A DNA stretch of 51,518 nt, taken from a virus. Numbering within the stretch: the stretch's first letter is position 1; the number at the start of each line of letters is the position of its first letter. Under the pieces are notes generated by a model. It did not search any database, was not told where the DNA came from, and saw nothing but the letters and a program-made list of their open reading frames with translations. Below, piece by piece: positions 31,929 to 37,970 of this stretch. Location: positions 1-51,518 of the IMG/VR virus record IMGVR_UViG_3300033153_005209. One strand, written 5' to 3'. The position numbers and the translations under genes were made by a program.

Positions 31929-32096
31929 ATGAAAGAATTTAAAAAAGGAGATAAAGTACTTATTATGGGAGGCCCTGCAGAGGAAGTAACGATTACTGAA
32001 GTATTCGAGACTTCAGTCTTAACTACATTTGGTGGTATACGTATATCAAAAAAATCTTTAAGAACAAAAGATGGTAATGATTGGACTATTAAATAG
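31929..32096 (+). CDS. Small hypothetical protein (55 aa)
   Basis: MKEFKKGDKVLIMGGPAEEV, then TITEVFETSVLTTFGGIRIS: a compact KOW/SH3-like beta barrel pattern (KKGDKVLI..G...E..I). Stop is TAG, with the next in-frame TAA 13 codons later. Start selected by promoter position. Function unknown; KOW-like barrels often bind RNA or ribosome. Confidence 0.55.
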   Translation: MKEFKKGDKVLIMGGPAEEVTITEVFETSVLTTFGGIRISKKSLRTKDGNDWTIK

Positions 32097-32171
32097 ATAA
32101 TTTTAGTTTCCCTGAAGATAGCATCAAAGGGGTAAATATTAAAAAGAAACATAACTAATAAACTATACATT

Positions 32172-32777
32172 ATGAAAAAGAAATTTAAACTAGTTATGCT
32201 TTCTAGTGAAAAAGCAGATTTATGGTCATATAAAGGTAGAAGATTATATTATAATCAAGCTAATTTTAATGATGAAGATAGTACTATTTATTATCATCTT
32301 TACATCACATCAAATGAAAAGATAAAAGAAGATGATTGGCACATTAATGCTTTGGGGGAAATAGCTCAATTTATTAAAGGTACTACTATAAGAAGTGATT
32401 ATCCTAAAATTATAGCATCAACAGACAAAGCTCTTAACTTACCAACTATTCCTAAATCTTATATTGAATATTTTATTGAAGAATGGAATAAGAGTAATAA
32501 AATAGAAGAAATTGAGTTAGAAATGGAAGAAGATTTTGATTTAATTGGTAATGAAGCAATAAGTTTAGGGGTAGAGTTAAAACTTCAAAATAACGAAGTT
32601 GTCCCTGTATATAAATTAGACAGTCCAATTTGGAATATGAATATTTCTAATAGTAATAATCAAATAATGTACTCTGAAAAAGAGATTAGAAAATTATTAT
32701 TAAAATTAAGCCAAGATATATGCAATTATGGCCAGTATTTAACTTTAGACCAATGGTTTGAACAAAATAAAAAGTAA
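32172..32777 (+). CDS. Conserved phage hypothetical protein (201 aa)
   Basis: N-terminal beta-rich domain (FKLVMLSSEKADLWSYKGRR), then KEDDWHINALGEIAQFIKGT and YPKIIASTDKALNLPTIPKS, a pattern (KIIASTDKAL...LP.IP.S-x-I) I recognise from numerous hypothetical proteins in Bacteroidota and their phages. The C-terminal 30 residues are helical with EKEIRKLLLKLSQDICNYGQ and a final TLDQWFEQN. No catalytic site visible. Function unknown. Confidence 0.65.
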   Translation: MKKKFKLVMLSSEKADLWSYKGRRLYYNQANFNDEDSTIYYHLYITSNEKIKEDDWHINALGEIAQFIKGTTIRSDYPKIIASTDKALNLPTIPKSYIEYFIEEWNKSNKIEEIELEMEEDFDLIGNEAISLGVELKLQNNEVVPVYKLDSPIWNMNISNSNNQIMYSEKEIRKLLLKLSQDICNYGQYLTLDQWFEQNKK

Positions 32778-33273
32778 TTATAACGTAATTTATACATCCA
32801 GACCAATGATGTAAAACTTATCTTATATAATTTAAGTAACTATGGCTAGAGTAAATATCGAAGTAGGAAAGATTAGCTACCTACCTTAAGGAAATTAAGA
32901 GATAGATACAACCTAGATGGTATAGGGTTGTCACACACTATTCGGAGTTACCAGCACAAAGTATAGAGGTACATCCTTATCCGATTGATTTACAAAGACG
33001 GATAGCTTTGCAATAGAGATAGTAAGGTAATGACTACCTTTGTATTTAACTACATAAAACAGTCCTATCATATTGTGACCCTAAGTAATTAGGGTGCTAA
33101 AATATAATTCAGATATAGTAACTACTTTTACTACTAGAAATTGATATCAATAGTTGTAGCTATTTAACATCAATTGTTTGAATTTTTAACCTCACCATCG
33201 CTTATTAAGGCATGGTCACAGTTGAAAACGAGGTGTGTAAGTTAGCTGTTGAGACTTACAATTTTAAATAACT
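32778..33273. other. Non-coding stretch with many hairpins
   Basis: No convincing ORF (a 15-codon one starts at 32842). Helices seen: ACAACC/GGTTGT (32908-32931), TATCCG/CGGATA (32978-33004), AAGGTA/TACCTT (33024-33040), ACCCTAA-GTAA-TTAGGGT (33078-33095, 7 bp with a GNRA loop), ACCTC/GAGGT (33189-33234) enclosing ACCAT/ATGGT, and TGTAAGT/ACTTACA (33236-33260, 7 bp). These lie one after another like domains of a large RNA leading into the Leu-like tRNA. Confidence 0.45.
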
Positions 33274-33373
33274 GAATAGATGGCGGAATGGTAGACGCTA
33301 ACGTCTGAGAGATAGAAAAAGAAAGTTATAATAGTTACGCTTTTTCATGTGGGTTCGAATCCTACTCTGTTCA
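33274..33373 (+). tRNA. Leu-like tRNA with long variable arm and abnormal anticodon stem
   Basis: Acceptor GAATAGA pairs with TCTGTTC (33366-33372) at all seven positions (one T-G), discriminator A. D arm TGGCGGAATGGTAGACGC is typical of tRNA-Leu. T arm GTGGG-TTCGAAT-CCTAC is good. The variable region has a 7 bp helix GAAAAAG/CTTTTTC with an 18-base loop, longer than usual. The anticodon loop position reads CTGAGAG, which would give GAG (Leu), but its stem (AACGT against ATAGA) pairs at only two positions. It may be decayed, or folded differently. Confidence 0.55.
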
Positions 33374-33590
33374 CAATTAAATAAATAGTAAGAATATTTA
33401 GCTTTTTACTATTTATAAAGTCTTAGTAACATGTAATCTTACTAAGCATGGGCATAGCACTTGTGTCTTGGAAACTATAGAGGGGTATTAATAAGTTAGT
33501 CACCTATTGAGGAGTACAAATATAGCCCGTTTAAGTGTTGTATTCTTTAGGGTGCATTTTAATAATTATTAATTAAATTACTATTGAGCT
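33374..33590. other. Non-coding stretch with an 8 bp hairpin
   Basis: No ORF. CTTAGTAA (33422-33429) and TTACTAAG (33439-33446) form a perfect 8 bp stem with a nine-base loop. The remainder up to 33590 shows no strong structure and leads to the A/T-rich leader of the next gene. Confidence 0.4.
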
Positions 33591-33806
33591 ATGGCGATAA
33601 ATAGAAAGACCACTAGGGGTCGTAAAAAACAAGTTATTTATTCAGAACCACGTAAGATATTCGTGAAGAAGTATTTAAGTCCTAAAGGATTGAAATTACT
33701 TGCAACAAATCAATTTTCTAAAGAAGAAATTTGGGAGAGGTACGGTAAGAATAAATATGTTATTAATACTGAAGCTGTACCAGTAAGAATTATTTATCAT
33801 AATTAA
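33591..33806 (+). CDS. Small basic protein (71 aa)
   Basis: MAINRKTTRGRKKQVIYSEP, RKIFVKKYLSPKGLKLLATN and later FSKEEIWERYGKNKYVI. Highly basic at the start, then a predicted short helical domain (SKEEIWERYGKN). It could bind nucleic acid or the ribosome; nothing specific is recognised. It is followed by a 11-base gap to the next zinc-knuckle gene. Confidence 0.55.
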   Translation: MAINRKTTRGRKKQVIYSEPRKIFVKKYLSPKGLKLLATNQFSKEEIWERYGKNKYVINTEAVPVRIIYHN

Positions 33807-33817
33807 AAGAAATTGAT

Positions 33818-33994
33818 ATGTCTAAAGTAGCTACAACACCTACAAAAAAAGGAAAGGAAGCTGAATGTAAGATATGCATACATTTCTGGAAAAGAGACGA
33901 AATATTTGCAATATGTACTCATCCTGTATACAAAAAATCGCATAAACGAAAAATAGTTAATTTTGATATATGTGATTTATACGAAAAACAATGA
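33818..33994 (+). CDS. Small Cys-containing protein (58 aa)
   Basis: MSKVATTPTKKGKEAECKIC, IHFWKRDEIFAICTHPVYKK, then FDICDLYEKQ. Four cysteines with one or two histidines (C-x-x-C-x-H and C-x-H, then C) suggest a zinc site. Basic at both sides of the knuckle. Stop TGA. Not recognised further. Confidence 0.5.
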   Translation: MSKVATTPTKKGKEAECKICIHFWKRDEIFAICTHPVYKKSHKRKIVNFDICDLYEKQ

Positions 33995-34191
33995 TAAAAG
34001 AAACTAGTCCTAATTAGACTGAAGCAGTGGGTAGCCTATGTGTGAAGCGGTCAGTAAAAGAAGAAGTTCCCTAATTAGGTAATAGAGATTCCATAAAACA
34101 ACCGAGTCTTTGGGTGCGTAAGACGTTAAAAATCTCCATTGGGGTCTTTATTTTTAAGCTACTAATTAAGCTAGTTTATTATGAACAGCCA
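33995..34191. other. Non-coding stretch
   Basis: No ORF. ACTGA and TCAGT near 34020-34060 and GAGATT/AATCTC around 34085-34140 could pair, but these are short. Little else is evident. Confidence 0.3.
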
Positions 34192-34256
34192 CACTAGTTG
34201 AATTACTGTATAAATATAAATCCGTACAGTGTAAGAGGATTAATATTCAATTAGTG
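34192..34256. ncRNA. Possible pseudoknotted RNA closed by a 12 bp helix
   Basis: CACTAGTTGAAT (34192-34203) pairs with ATTCAATTAGTG (34245-34256), 12 bp with one G-T. Inside, ACTGTA (34205-34210) pairs with TACAGT (34225-34230), and AATCC in its loop (34219-34223) is complementary to GGATT after it (34237-34241): the layout of an H-type pseudoknot. No ORF covers it. Confidence 0.5.
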
Positions 34257-34496
34257 CAAAGAGCAGAGCAATAGAAGTTAGTGAGACCATAAATCTCTGA
34301 TGGCTTAGAAGAAGCTAATTTCAGTTTAAATTAAAAACTTATGAAGAAATAAGATTTTAATTATTTTTTAAAAGGGTGAATAAGAAACGAGAATTATTCT
34401 TTACATAAAATGAACAAGACTGCTGGCAAAGCCGATAAATACCTTCTCAGGTGGTGCAGAATTATGATCCACAATGTTTTATGACCTTTTTTATAT
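34257..34496. other. Non-coding stretch with degraded coding-like starts
   Basis: No ORF longer than 24 codons (one starts at 34409). ATGAAGAAATAA at 34341-34352 looks like a gene start that stops at once. GTGG/CCAC around 34452-34473 can pair. It leads into the tRNA-like element at 34497. Confidence 0.3.
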
Positions 34497-34579
34497 ACCT
34501 CAATGAAGGAACTTGATGTGAAATACATCCTAGAGATAGTCTAATAAGGAAAGTCCAAGTTCGATTCTTGGTGGAGGTA
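34497..34579 (+). ncRNA. tRNA-like element with acceptor and T arm
   Basis: ACCTCAA (34497-34503) pairs with TGGAGGT (34572-34578) at six of seven positions, discriminator A. A strong T arm CCAAG-TTCGATT-CTTGG (34555-34571) precedes it. The 51 bases between hold a hairpin GATGT-GAAAT-ACATC and a TAGA/TCTA hairpin rather than D and anticodon arms of normal size. It could be a decayed tRNA or a mimic; compare the element at 30476. Confidence 0.4.
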
Positions 34580-34659
34580 CTAGCACTATTTAATTAGTAA
34601 TTAATTTGTTAATAACAGTTTACTAGGAGTGAATATAGTTAAATAGTGCTTTTTTATTC

Positions 34660-34672
34660 TTTAATCTTTAAA
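34660..34672 (+). repeat. TTTAATCTTTAAA leader motif, copy 2
   Basis: Exact copy, with TTC in front as in copy 1 (16 identical bases), 10 bases before the ATG at 34683. Confidence 0.55.
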
Positions 34673-34682
34673 ATTTAATAGT

Positions 34683-34805
34683 ATGAAAGCGATTAAACAA
34701 AAATTGGAAATGTATACTTTTATAAGTATACCATTTATTGTAGTAGGTAGTGTATTAATTTATAATGCTCTACAATATGGTAGTATAGCTTATATTGGTT
34801 TTTAA
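34683..34805 (+). CDS. Single-helix membrane peptide (40 aa)
   Basis: MKAIKQKLEMYTFISIPFIV then VGSVLIYNALQYGSIAYIGF. A basic amphipathic start followed by one membrane helix. It carries the TTTAATCTTTAAA leader, supporting expression. The stop TAA lies inside the next copy of the motif, 16 bases before the next ATG. Function unknown. Confidence 0.5.
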   Translation: MKAIKQKLEMYTFISIPFIVVGSVLIYNALQYGSIAYIGF

Positions 34806-34813
34806 TCTTTAAA
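34801..34813 (+). repeat. TTTAATCTTTAAA leader motif, copy 3
   Basis: Exact copy overlapping the stop of the preceding small gene and 10 bases before the ATG at 34824. Confidence 0.55.
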
Positions 34814-34823
34814 TCTTTATTTT

Positions 34824-34964
34824 ATGAAAACATTTGTAATATCTTACATTCTAAAATCAGGTGCGATAATATTAAATGATGTTATTGAAGCCAAGTCCAG
34901 ACTAGAAGCTATTAATTCTATAGATAATAGATTAATAGTACTTTCATGTGCTGAGGCTAAATAA
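34824..34964 (+). CDS. Small hypothetical protein (46 aa)
   Basis: MKTFVISYILKSGAIILNDV, then IEAKSRLEAINSIDNRLIVL. The strand-helix-strand pattern (SYILKSG..I...VIEAKSRLEAINS) is one I associate with short proteins common in Bacteroidota phages. Preceded by the conserved leader motif. Function unknown. Confidence 0.5.
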   Translation: MKTFVISYILKSGAIILNDVIEAKSRLEAINSIDNRLIVLSCAEAK

Positions 34965-35007
34965 GTTGAGCTGTGCTGTAATCACCCTCAACAATTTACT
35001 TATTTAA

Positions 35008-35054
35008 AAATGTAGCCAATATACATTGCTAATTTGCAATTTTTGGCTACATTT
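35008..35054. ncRNA. Perfect 12 bp hairpin in the 34824-35080 gap
   Basis: AAATGTAGCCAA (35008-35019) is perfectly complementary to TTGGCTACATTT (35043-35054), with an inner ATTGC/GCAAT stem (35024-35028, 35036-35040). A preceding GTTGAG/CTCAAC hairpin lies at 34965-34992. The 3' arm contains TACATTTG, a promoter match. It may act as a terminator for the gene before or a regulatory RNA. Confidence 0.55.
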
Positions 35055-35055
35055 G
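35026..35055 (+). promoter_or_regulatory. Candidate promoter (TTG-N19-TACATTTG) for the 35080 gene
   Basis: TTG (35026-35028), 19 bases, TACATTTG (35048-35055). Expected start point about 35062, 18 bases before the ATG. It overlaps the 3' arm of the strong hairpin, so formation of the hairpin in upstream transcripts would not interfere but a DNA cruciform might. Confidence 0.5.
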
Positions 35056-35079
35056 TCTAAACTTTAAACTTATAAACTT

Positions 35080-35373
35080 ATGGAATGGTATGTGATTATA
35101 ATAATAGTTTTAGTTATATTGACTGTAATAACTGTTCTTTTATTTAATATACTAAAAGATGTAACAAGAAATCTTAAAATATATAGGACAATTGCTACTG
35201 GTAATAAAATTAGAACTCTATCTATTGAATTAAAAGCATATTCAGCATTAAAAAGTAATACTAAGAATGTTGATACTCAAGCTGAAATTCAAGTTGAAAT
35301 AGACTATACAATAAACCAGATTAAAACTTTAGAAAATAGATACAGAAAACAGTTTCCAATAAAACCTCTCTGA
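35080..35373 (+). CDS. Membrane-anchored coiled-coil protein (97 aa)
   Basis: MEWYVIIIIVLVILTVITVL is a single membrane helix at the N-terminus with the charged tail inside. The rest is a helical, charged stretch (LKIYRTIATGNKIRTLSIEL; QVEIDYTINQIKTLENRYRK). Length and layout fit small phage inner-membrane proteins, for example superinfection exclusion factors, but no family is recognised. Ends in TGA inside a 6 bp hairpin (35366-35384). Confidence 0.6.
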   Translation: MEWYVIIIIVLVILTVITVLLFNILKDVTRNLKIYRTIATGNKIRTLSIELKAYSALKSNTKNVDTQAEIQVEIDYTINQIKTLENRYRKQFPIKPL

Positions 35374-35397
35374 TGTCTAGAGAGTGGAGGAATAAAT

Positions 35398-35469
35398 GGA
35401 GAGATAGCTGAGTTGGCTTAGCATCAGAGTGAAGTTCTGGGGACGAAGGTTCGAATCCTTCTTTCTCCA
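35398..35469 (+). tRNA. tRNA-Phe (GAA)
   Basis: Acceptor GGAGAGA/TTTCTCC (7 pairs, one G-T), D arm GCTG...TAGC, anticodon stem TCAGA/TCTGG with loop GTGAAGT giving anticodon GAA, T arm GAAGG-TTCGAAT-CCTTC, discriminator A. No encoded CCA (A then CGAA). The first tRNA with a completely normal cloverleaf in the window. Confidence 0.95.
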
Positions 35470-35724
35470 CGAAACGGCCTTAGTCATGATAATGACACGT
35501 ATTCTAGTAATGTAGGCATACATTCCAGCAGCAAGAGGCAGTAGGGCTGGTACTTTAAGTCTGATAGGAGTAACTATAATGAGGTTTGTCAAATCTCATC
35601 AAAAACTCAGACATGATAAAAAGATGTACAAAGCTCGGTACAGTAGGGATAGCCTAAACCTAATTAATTGATGTTTCAGCCTTGGGTTAAGTCTTTTAAT
35701 TAGGTAGGTTAGAGCTGCATTTAT
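35470..35724. other. Non-coding spacer with several hairpins between the two tRNAs
   Basis: GTCAT-GATA-ATGAC (35483-35496), AATGTA-GGCA-TACATT (35509-35524, 6 bp), CCAGC/GCTGG (35525-35550), ATGAGGTTT-GTC-AAATCTCAT (35579-35599, 9 bp with one G-T), and AGCTC/GAGCT (35632-35716) enclosing CCTAATTAA/TTAATTAGG (35659-35704). No ORF on the + strand. tRNA processing or an additional structured RNA are both possible. Confidence 0.45.
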
Positions 35725-35799
35725 GGGTCAGTAGCTCAATTGGCTAGAGCACTTGATTTGCATTCAAGGGGTTGTGGGTTCGATACCCACCTGTATCCA
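35725..35799 (+). tRNA. tRNA-Ala (TGC)
   Basis: Acceptor GGGTCAG against CTG-T-ATCC with one bulged T; the third pair is G-T, the alanine identity element. D arm GCTC/GAGC, anticodon stem CTTGA/TCAAG with loop TTTGCAT giving TGC, T arm GTGGG-TTCGATA-CCCAC, discriminator A. The bulge in the 3' acceptor strand is unusual. CCA is not encoded. Confidence 0.88.
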
Positions 35800-36020
35800 C
35801 TTAATCTACTATTAATGAGTTCTTGTAATAAATGTTTAGCAAGATAGAAACATACCTGTTAGCCAGGGAATAGTAGATTTTAATACAACATAAAGCTTAT
35901 AAAGCAATCTGATGAAGTTTAAACATATATGAGTGTTGAAAAAAACAACTGTAAAATCCTTTAGGAATTCAGTAAGTATAATCATATGTTAAGTGATAGT
36001 TTAATACTTCATTATAAATT

Positions 36021-36131
36021 ATTGAATTTTTATAATGGGAAAGTTGCCCAAGTCCAGGAGCTTTGATGTATCAGACACCTACCCAGTGCATAGCTGATAA
36101 TCGAGAGAGACATTTGCGATGAAAATTCAAT
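36021..36131. ncRNA. Possible structured RNA closed by a 10 bp helix
   Basis: ATTGAATTTT (36021-36030) is complementary to AAAATTCAAT (36122-36131). Inside, GGG/CCC (36037-36049) and TATCAG/CTGATA (36069-36099) with an inner CAC/GTG stem. No ORF; the element lies between tRNA-Ala and the next small gene. Confidence 0.45.
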
Positions 36132-36179
36132 TTATTTATGCCTTGACAAGGCAGATTGTTTTATTTTAAACTATAAATT

Positions 36180-36278
36180 ATGAATGACAAACAAGTAGGA
36201 AGATTAATACGCTGGATTATAAATGGTATAATAATTTGTTGTATTGTTATAATTCTGGCTTGGTTAAATAAATTTTAA
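36180..36278 (+). CDS. Single-helix membrane peptide (32 aa)
   Basis: MNDKQVGRLIRWIINGIIIC then CIVIILAWLNKF: a positively charged N-terminus and one hydrophobic helix. Reasonable leader TTTTAAACTATAAATT before the ATG. As with the other tiny membrane peptides in this zone, coding status is likely but unproven. Confidence 0.4.
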   Translation: MNDKQVGRLIRWIINGIIICCIVIILAWLNKF

Positions 36279-36606
36279 ATAGTCACACCGTTTTAGACTT
36301 TAGGTCAGTGGTGATAATATTGTAATAACAGGGTGAAAGGAAAGAGTATGTGAATCACATAACCACCTCCATTTGTTATTATAGGCAGCGGAAGTACAAT
36401 TGTATGGGCTAGGCTTGTTAGAAATTCTAGATTCCTTAAAAATCAAGATGTGCCCTAAGAGTCCCCGTCTTCAAATATGAAAGTATTTGTCGTATAGTTA
36501 TATTAACAAATTTCCTGCTCACGGGTATTTTTTTTTACGAAAAGTGAGATATAGCTAATTGTGCGTCCCATTTTATTAATACGAATGGGTAATATTAAAT
36601 TTAAAT
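36279..36606. other. Non-coding stretch with structured RNA character
   Basis: TAATAACA (36323-36330) pairs with TGTTATTA (36374-36381), enclosing ATGTG-AAT-CACAT (36348-36360). CAAATA/TATTTG (36472-36489) forms another hairpin. No ORF. It separates the peptide gene from the DnaA-like gene. Confidence 0.4.
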
Positions 36607-37110
36607 ATGGAAAAAACATATATTACAACAGGAAAACACCCATTTATGTTACCTCAAAAGACTTTATGGGCTATTAACGATCCTATACCGGGTTATAGAA
36701 TTTGGTATACTGTACACAATATAGTATTATATTATGATTTTAGCTTAAATATGATTAAAATGTGGCTTAAACATAATTTTATATTAGCTACTAACGACAC
36801 TGTTGCTATTAAGGATTCTCCAATATCAGATATTATAGCTGCTGTATGTTCCATAACTGGATTATCAATATCTAAAATAATGGAGAATACTGCTAAACGA
36901 AAGGCTGTTCAAGCTAGGCAACTGATAATGTATTATTCTAAAATTATCACTTCTTTATCTTCAGCAAGAATAGGAATAGCAATACGACCATCCAATCCAC
37001 TTAATTCATCTACTGTGGTACATGGTAAAAAGACTATTAATAATTTAAAAACTAATAATAAGGAAATAGCTGCTTATGTAGCTAAATTAGATAAAATCTT
37101 TAATCTTTAA
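36607..37110 (+). CDS. DnaA domain IV-like protein (DnaA C-terminal domain homologue)
   Basis: A 167-residue protein. The C-terminal half aligns with the DnaA DNA-binding domain: SDIIAAVCSITGLSISKIME, then AKRKAVQARQLIMYYSKIIT (the RR-x-x-VAxxRQ-x-x-MYL helix), SSARIGIAIRPSNPLNSSTV and VHGKKTINNLKTN (matching GxxFGGRDHTTVLHAxxKI). So it has the helix-turn-helix and basic loop but no ATPase domain. It could bind DnaA-box-like sites in phage or host DNA, as an initiator helper or host-initiation antagonist. The N-terminal 70 residues are unrelated. Ends within the fourth leader repeat. Confidence 0.75.
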   Translation: MEKTYITTGKHPFMLPQKTLWAINDPIPGYRIWYTVHNIVLYYDFSLNMIKMWLKHNFILATNDTVAIKDSPISDIIAAVCSITGLSISKIMENTAKRKAVQARQLIMYYSKIITSLSSARIGIAIRPSNPLNSSTVVHGKKTINNLKTNNKEIAAYVAKLDKIFNL

Positions 37111-37111
37111 A
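37099..37111 (+). repeat. TTTAATCTTTAAA leader motif, copy 4
   Basis: Exact copy that overlaps the stop of the DnaA-like gene, 10 bases before the lipoprotein start at 37122; the downstream TTTAATA is shared with copy 2. Confidence 0.55.
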
Positions 37112-37121
37112 TTTAATAATC

Positions 37122-37565
37122 ATGGAAAAATTAACTATTATTTTATTAATGTTTTTGATGTTTTCATGTCAAAAAGCATCACAATTAACACCGGAAGAGG
37201 TTAAACCTCTGGAAATGAATATTATAGTGCAACTATATTCAAACTATGACCAGACAATAGATACATACATAGAGTATTTCTATGCTGACAAATCTGGTAT
37301 ATTAGAATTACGAAACAGTCGAATAAAATACTTTAATACTATGATAGATTTTCATAGTGATGATGTAGAGTTAATAACTTTAAGAATAAAGGAGCTTGAA
37401 TCCAAATATTTGGATACTGAATTTTCTATTTTAGTCAAAGTTAGAAATACTGAAGCAGAATTGTACTATAATGTCACTGTACCGGTAAATATGGTAACTA
37501 GAGACGCTAAAGAGGATATAACTTTAAATTTTACAGTTTCCGAAAAAGGTATTGTAAGATTATAA
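37122..37565 (+). CDS. Predicted lipoprotein (147 aa)
   Basis: MEKLTIILLMFLMFSC is a lipoprotein signal peptide with a lipobox-like LMFSC ending in cysteine 16; the following residues (QKASQLTPEEVKPLEMNIIV) are beta-rich. The mature domain has RNSRIKYFNTMIDFHSDDVE and ends in a Ig/fibronectin-like beta pattern (SILVKVRNTEAELYYNVTVP). Membrane lipoproteins of phages commonly block superinfection; this is inference. It carries the conserved leader motif. Confidence 0.65.
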   Translation: MEKLTIILLMFLMFSCQKASQLTPEEVKPLEMNIIVQLYSNYDQTIDTYIEYFYADKSGILELRNSRIKYFNTMIDFHSDDVELITLRIKELESKYLDTEFSILVKVRNTEAELYYNVTVPVNMVTRDAKEDITLNFTVSEKGIVRL

Positions 37566-37628
37566 ATTATTAAAAATAAAAGGCTAAGTTGAATTACTTA
37601 ACGCAATTGAACGTAAAGGTTGGTACCT

Positions 37629-37656
37629 GGGGAGTTTTGGCCTCTCCCTAATTTTT
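37629..37656 (+). terminator. Possible intrinsic terminator after the lipoprotein
   Basis: GGGGAG (37629-37634) against CTC-T-CCC (37642-37648), short loop, then TAATTTTTAATTT. A stem of six pairs with a bulge; moderate strength. Located 64 bases after the lipoprotein stop. Confidence 0.5.
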
Positions 37657-37674
37657 AATTTAAATATTAATATT

Positions 37675-37869
37675 ATGATTGAAATACTAATTATTTTAAT
37701 ACTAGTACTAACTTTAATTTCATTAGCTGTACTTATATTATTTTATATTCAATGGCTTAATAAAGGTAAGAAATTATATAAAGAATCTTTAAATGATTTA
37801 TTTCTACCTGAAGCTATGGAAGATGCTAAAGAGCAAGTTGCTAAACACTATAAAACTAGGGAGAAATAA
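37675..37869 (+). CDS. Small membrane protein (64 aa)
   Basis: MIEILIILILVLTLISLAVL followed by ILFYIQWLNKGKKLYKESLN: one or two close membrane helices and a charged, helical C-terminus (LPEAMEDAKEQVAKHYKTRE). Followed at once by another tiny membrane ORF. Function unknown. Confidence 0.5.
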   Translation: MIEILIILILVLTLISLAVLILFYIQWLNKGKKLYKESLNDLFLPEAMEDAKEQVAKHYKTREK

Positions 37870-37871
37870 TT

Positions 37872-37970
37872 ATGTATATGATAATATTTGTTATAGCCAT
37901 AATAATTCTATATTATGGCTTTGGAATATCTGGTAAAGATACTTCACCTAAATGGGAGGATTTAAAATGA
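37872..37970 (+). CDS. Single-helix membrane peptide (32 aa)
   Basis: MYMIIFVIAIIILYYGFGIS then GKDTSPKWEDLK. Two bases after the previous gene and overlapping the next start by ATGA, so it looks translated within a coupled trio. The last codons include the GGGAGGA ribosome site of the next gene. Confidence 0.45.
   Translation: MYMIIFVIAIIILYYGFGISGKDTSPKWEDLK

Noticed and set aside
34341-34352. ATGAAGAAATAA as a minigene
   Set aside because: Only three codons and no evidence beyond a typical leader; it may be a relic but cannot be supported.
34370-34570. Possible group I intron (GAGATAGTCTAAT resembles the S element, and a P8-like hairpin precedes it)
   Set aside because: The partner strand for P7 (GACTA-like) is missing upstream, P3 and P4-P6 are not recognisable, and no split gene or tRNA lies around it.
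35377-35592. A 71-codon - strand ORF over tRNA-Phe
   Set aside because: It is antisense to a clear tRNA and hairpins, with no start signal.
35920-35965. Hammerhead ribozyme core (CTGATGA followed by GAAA)
   Set aside because: The sequence between the two core segments does not form stem II, and no complementary stem I or III is found.
28771-37000. CRISPR array or regularly spaced repeats in the non-coding gaps
   Set aside because: The inverted repeats differ in sequence and spacing; no direct repeats with uniform spacers are present.
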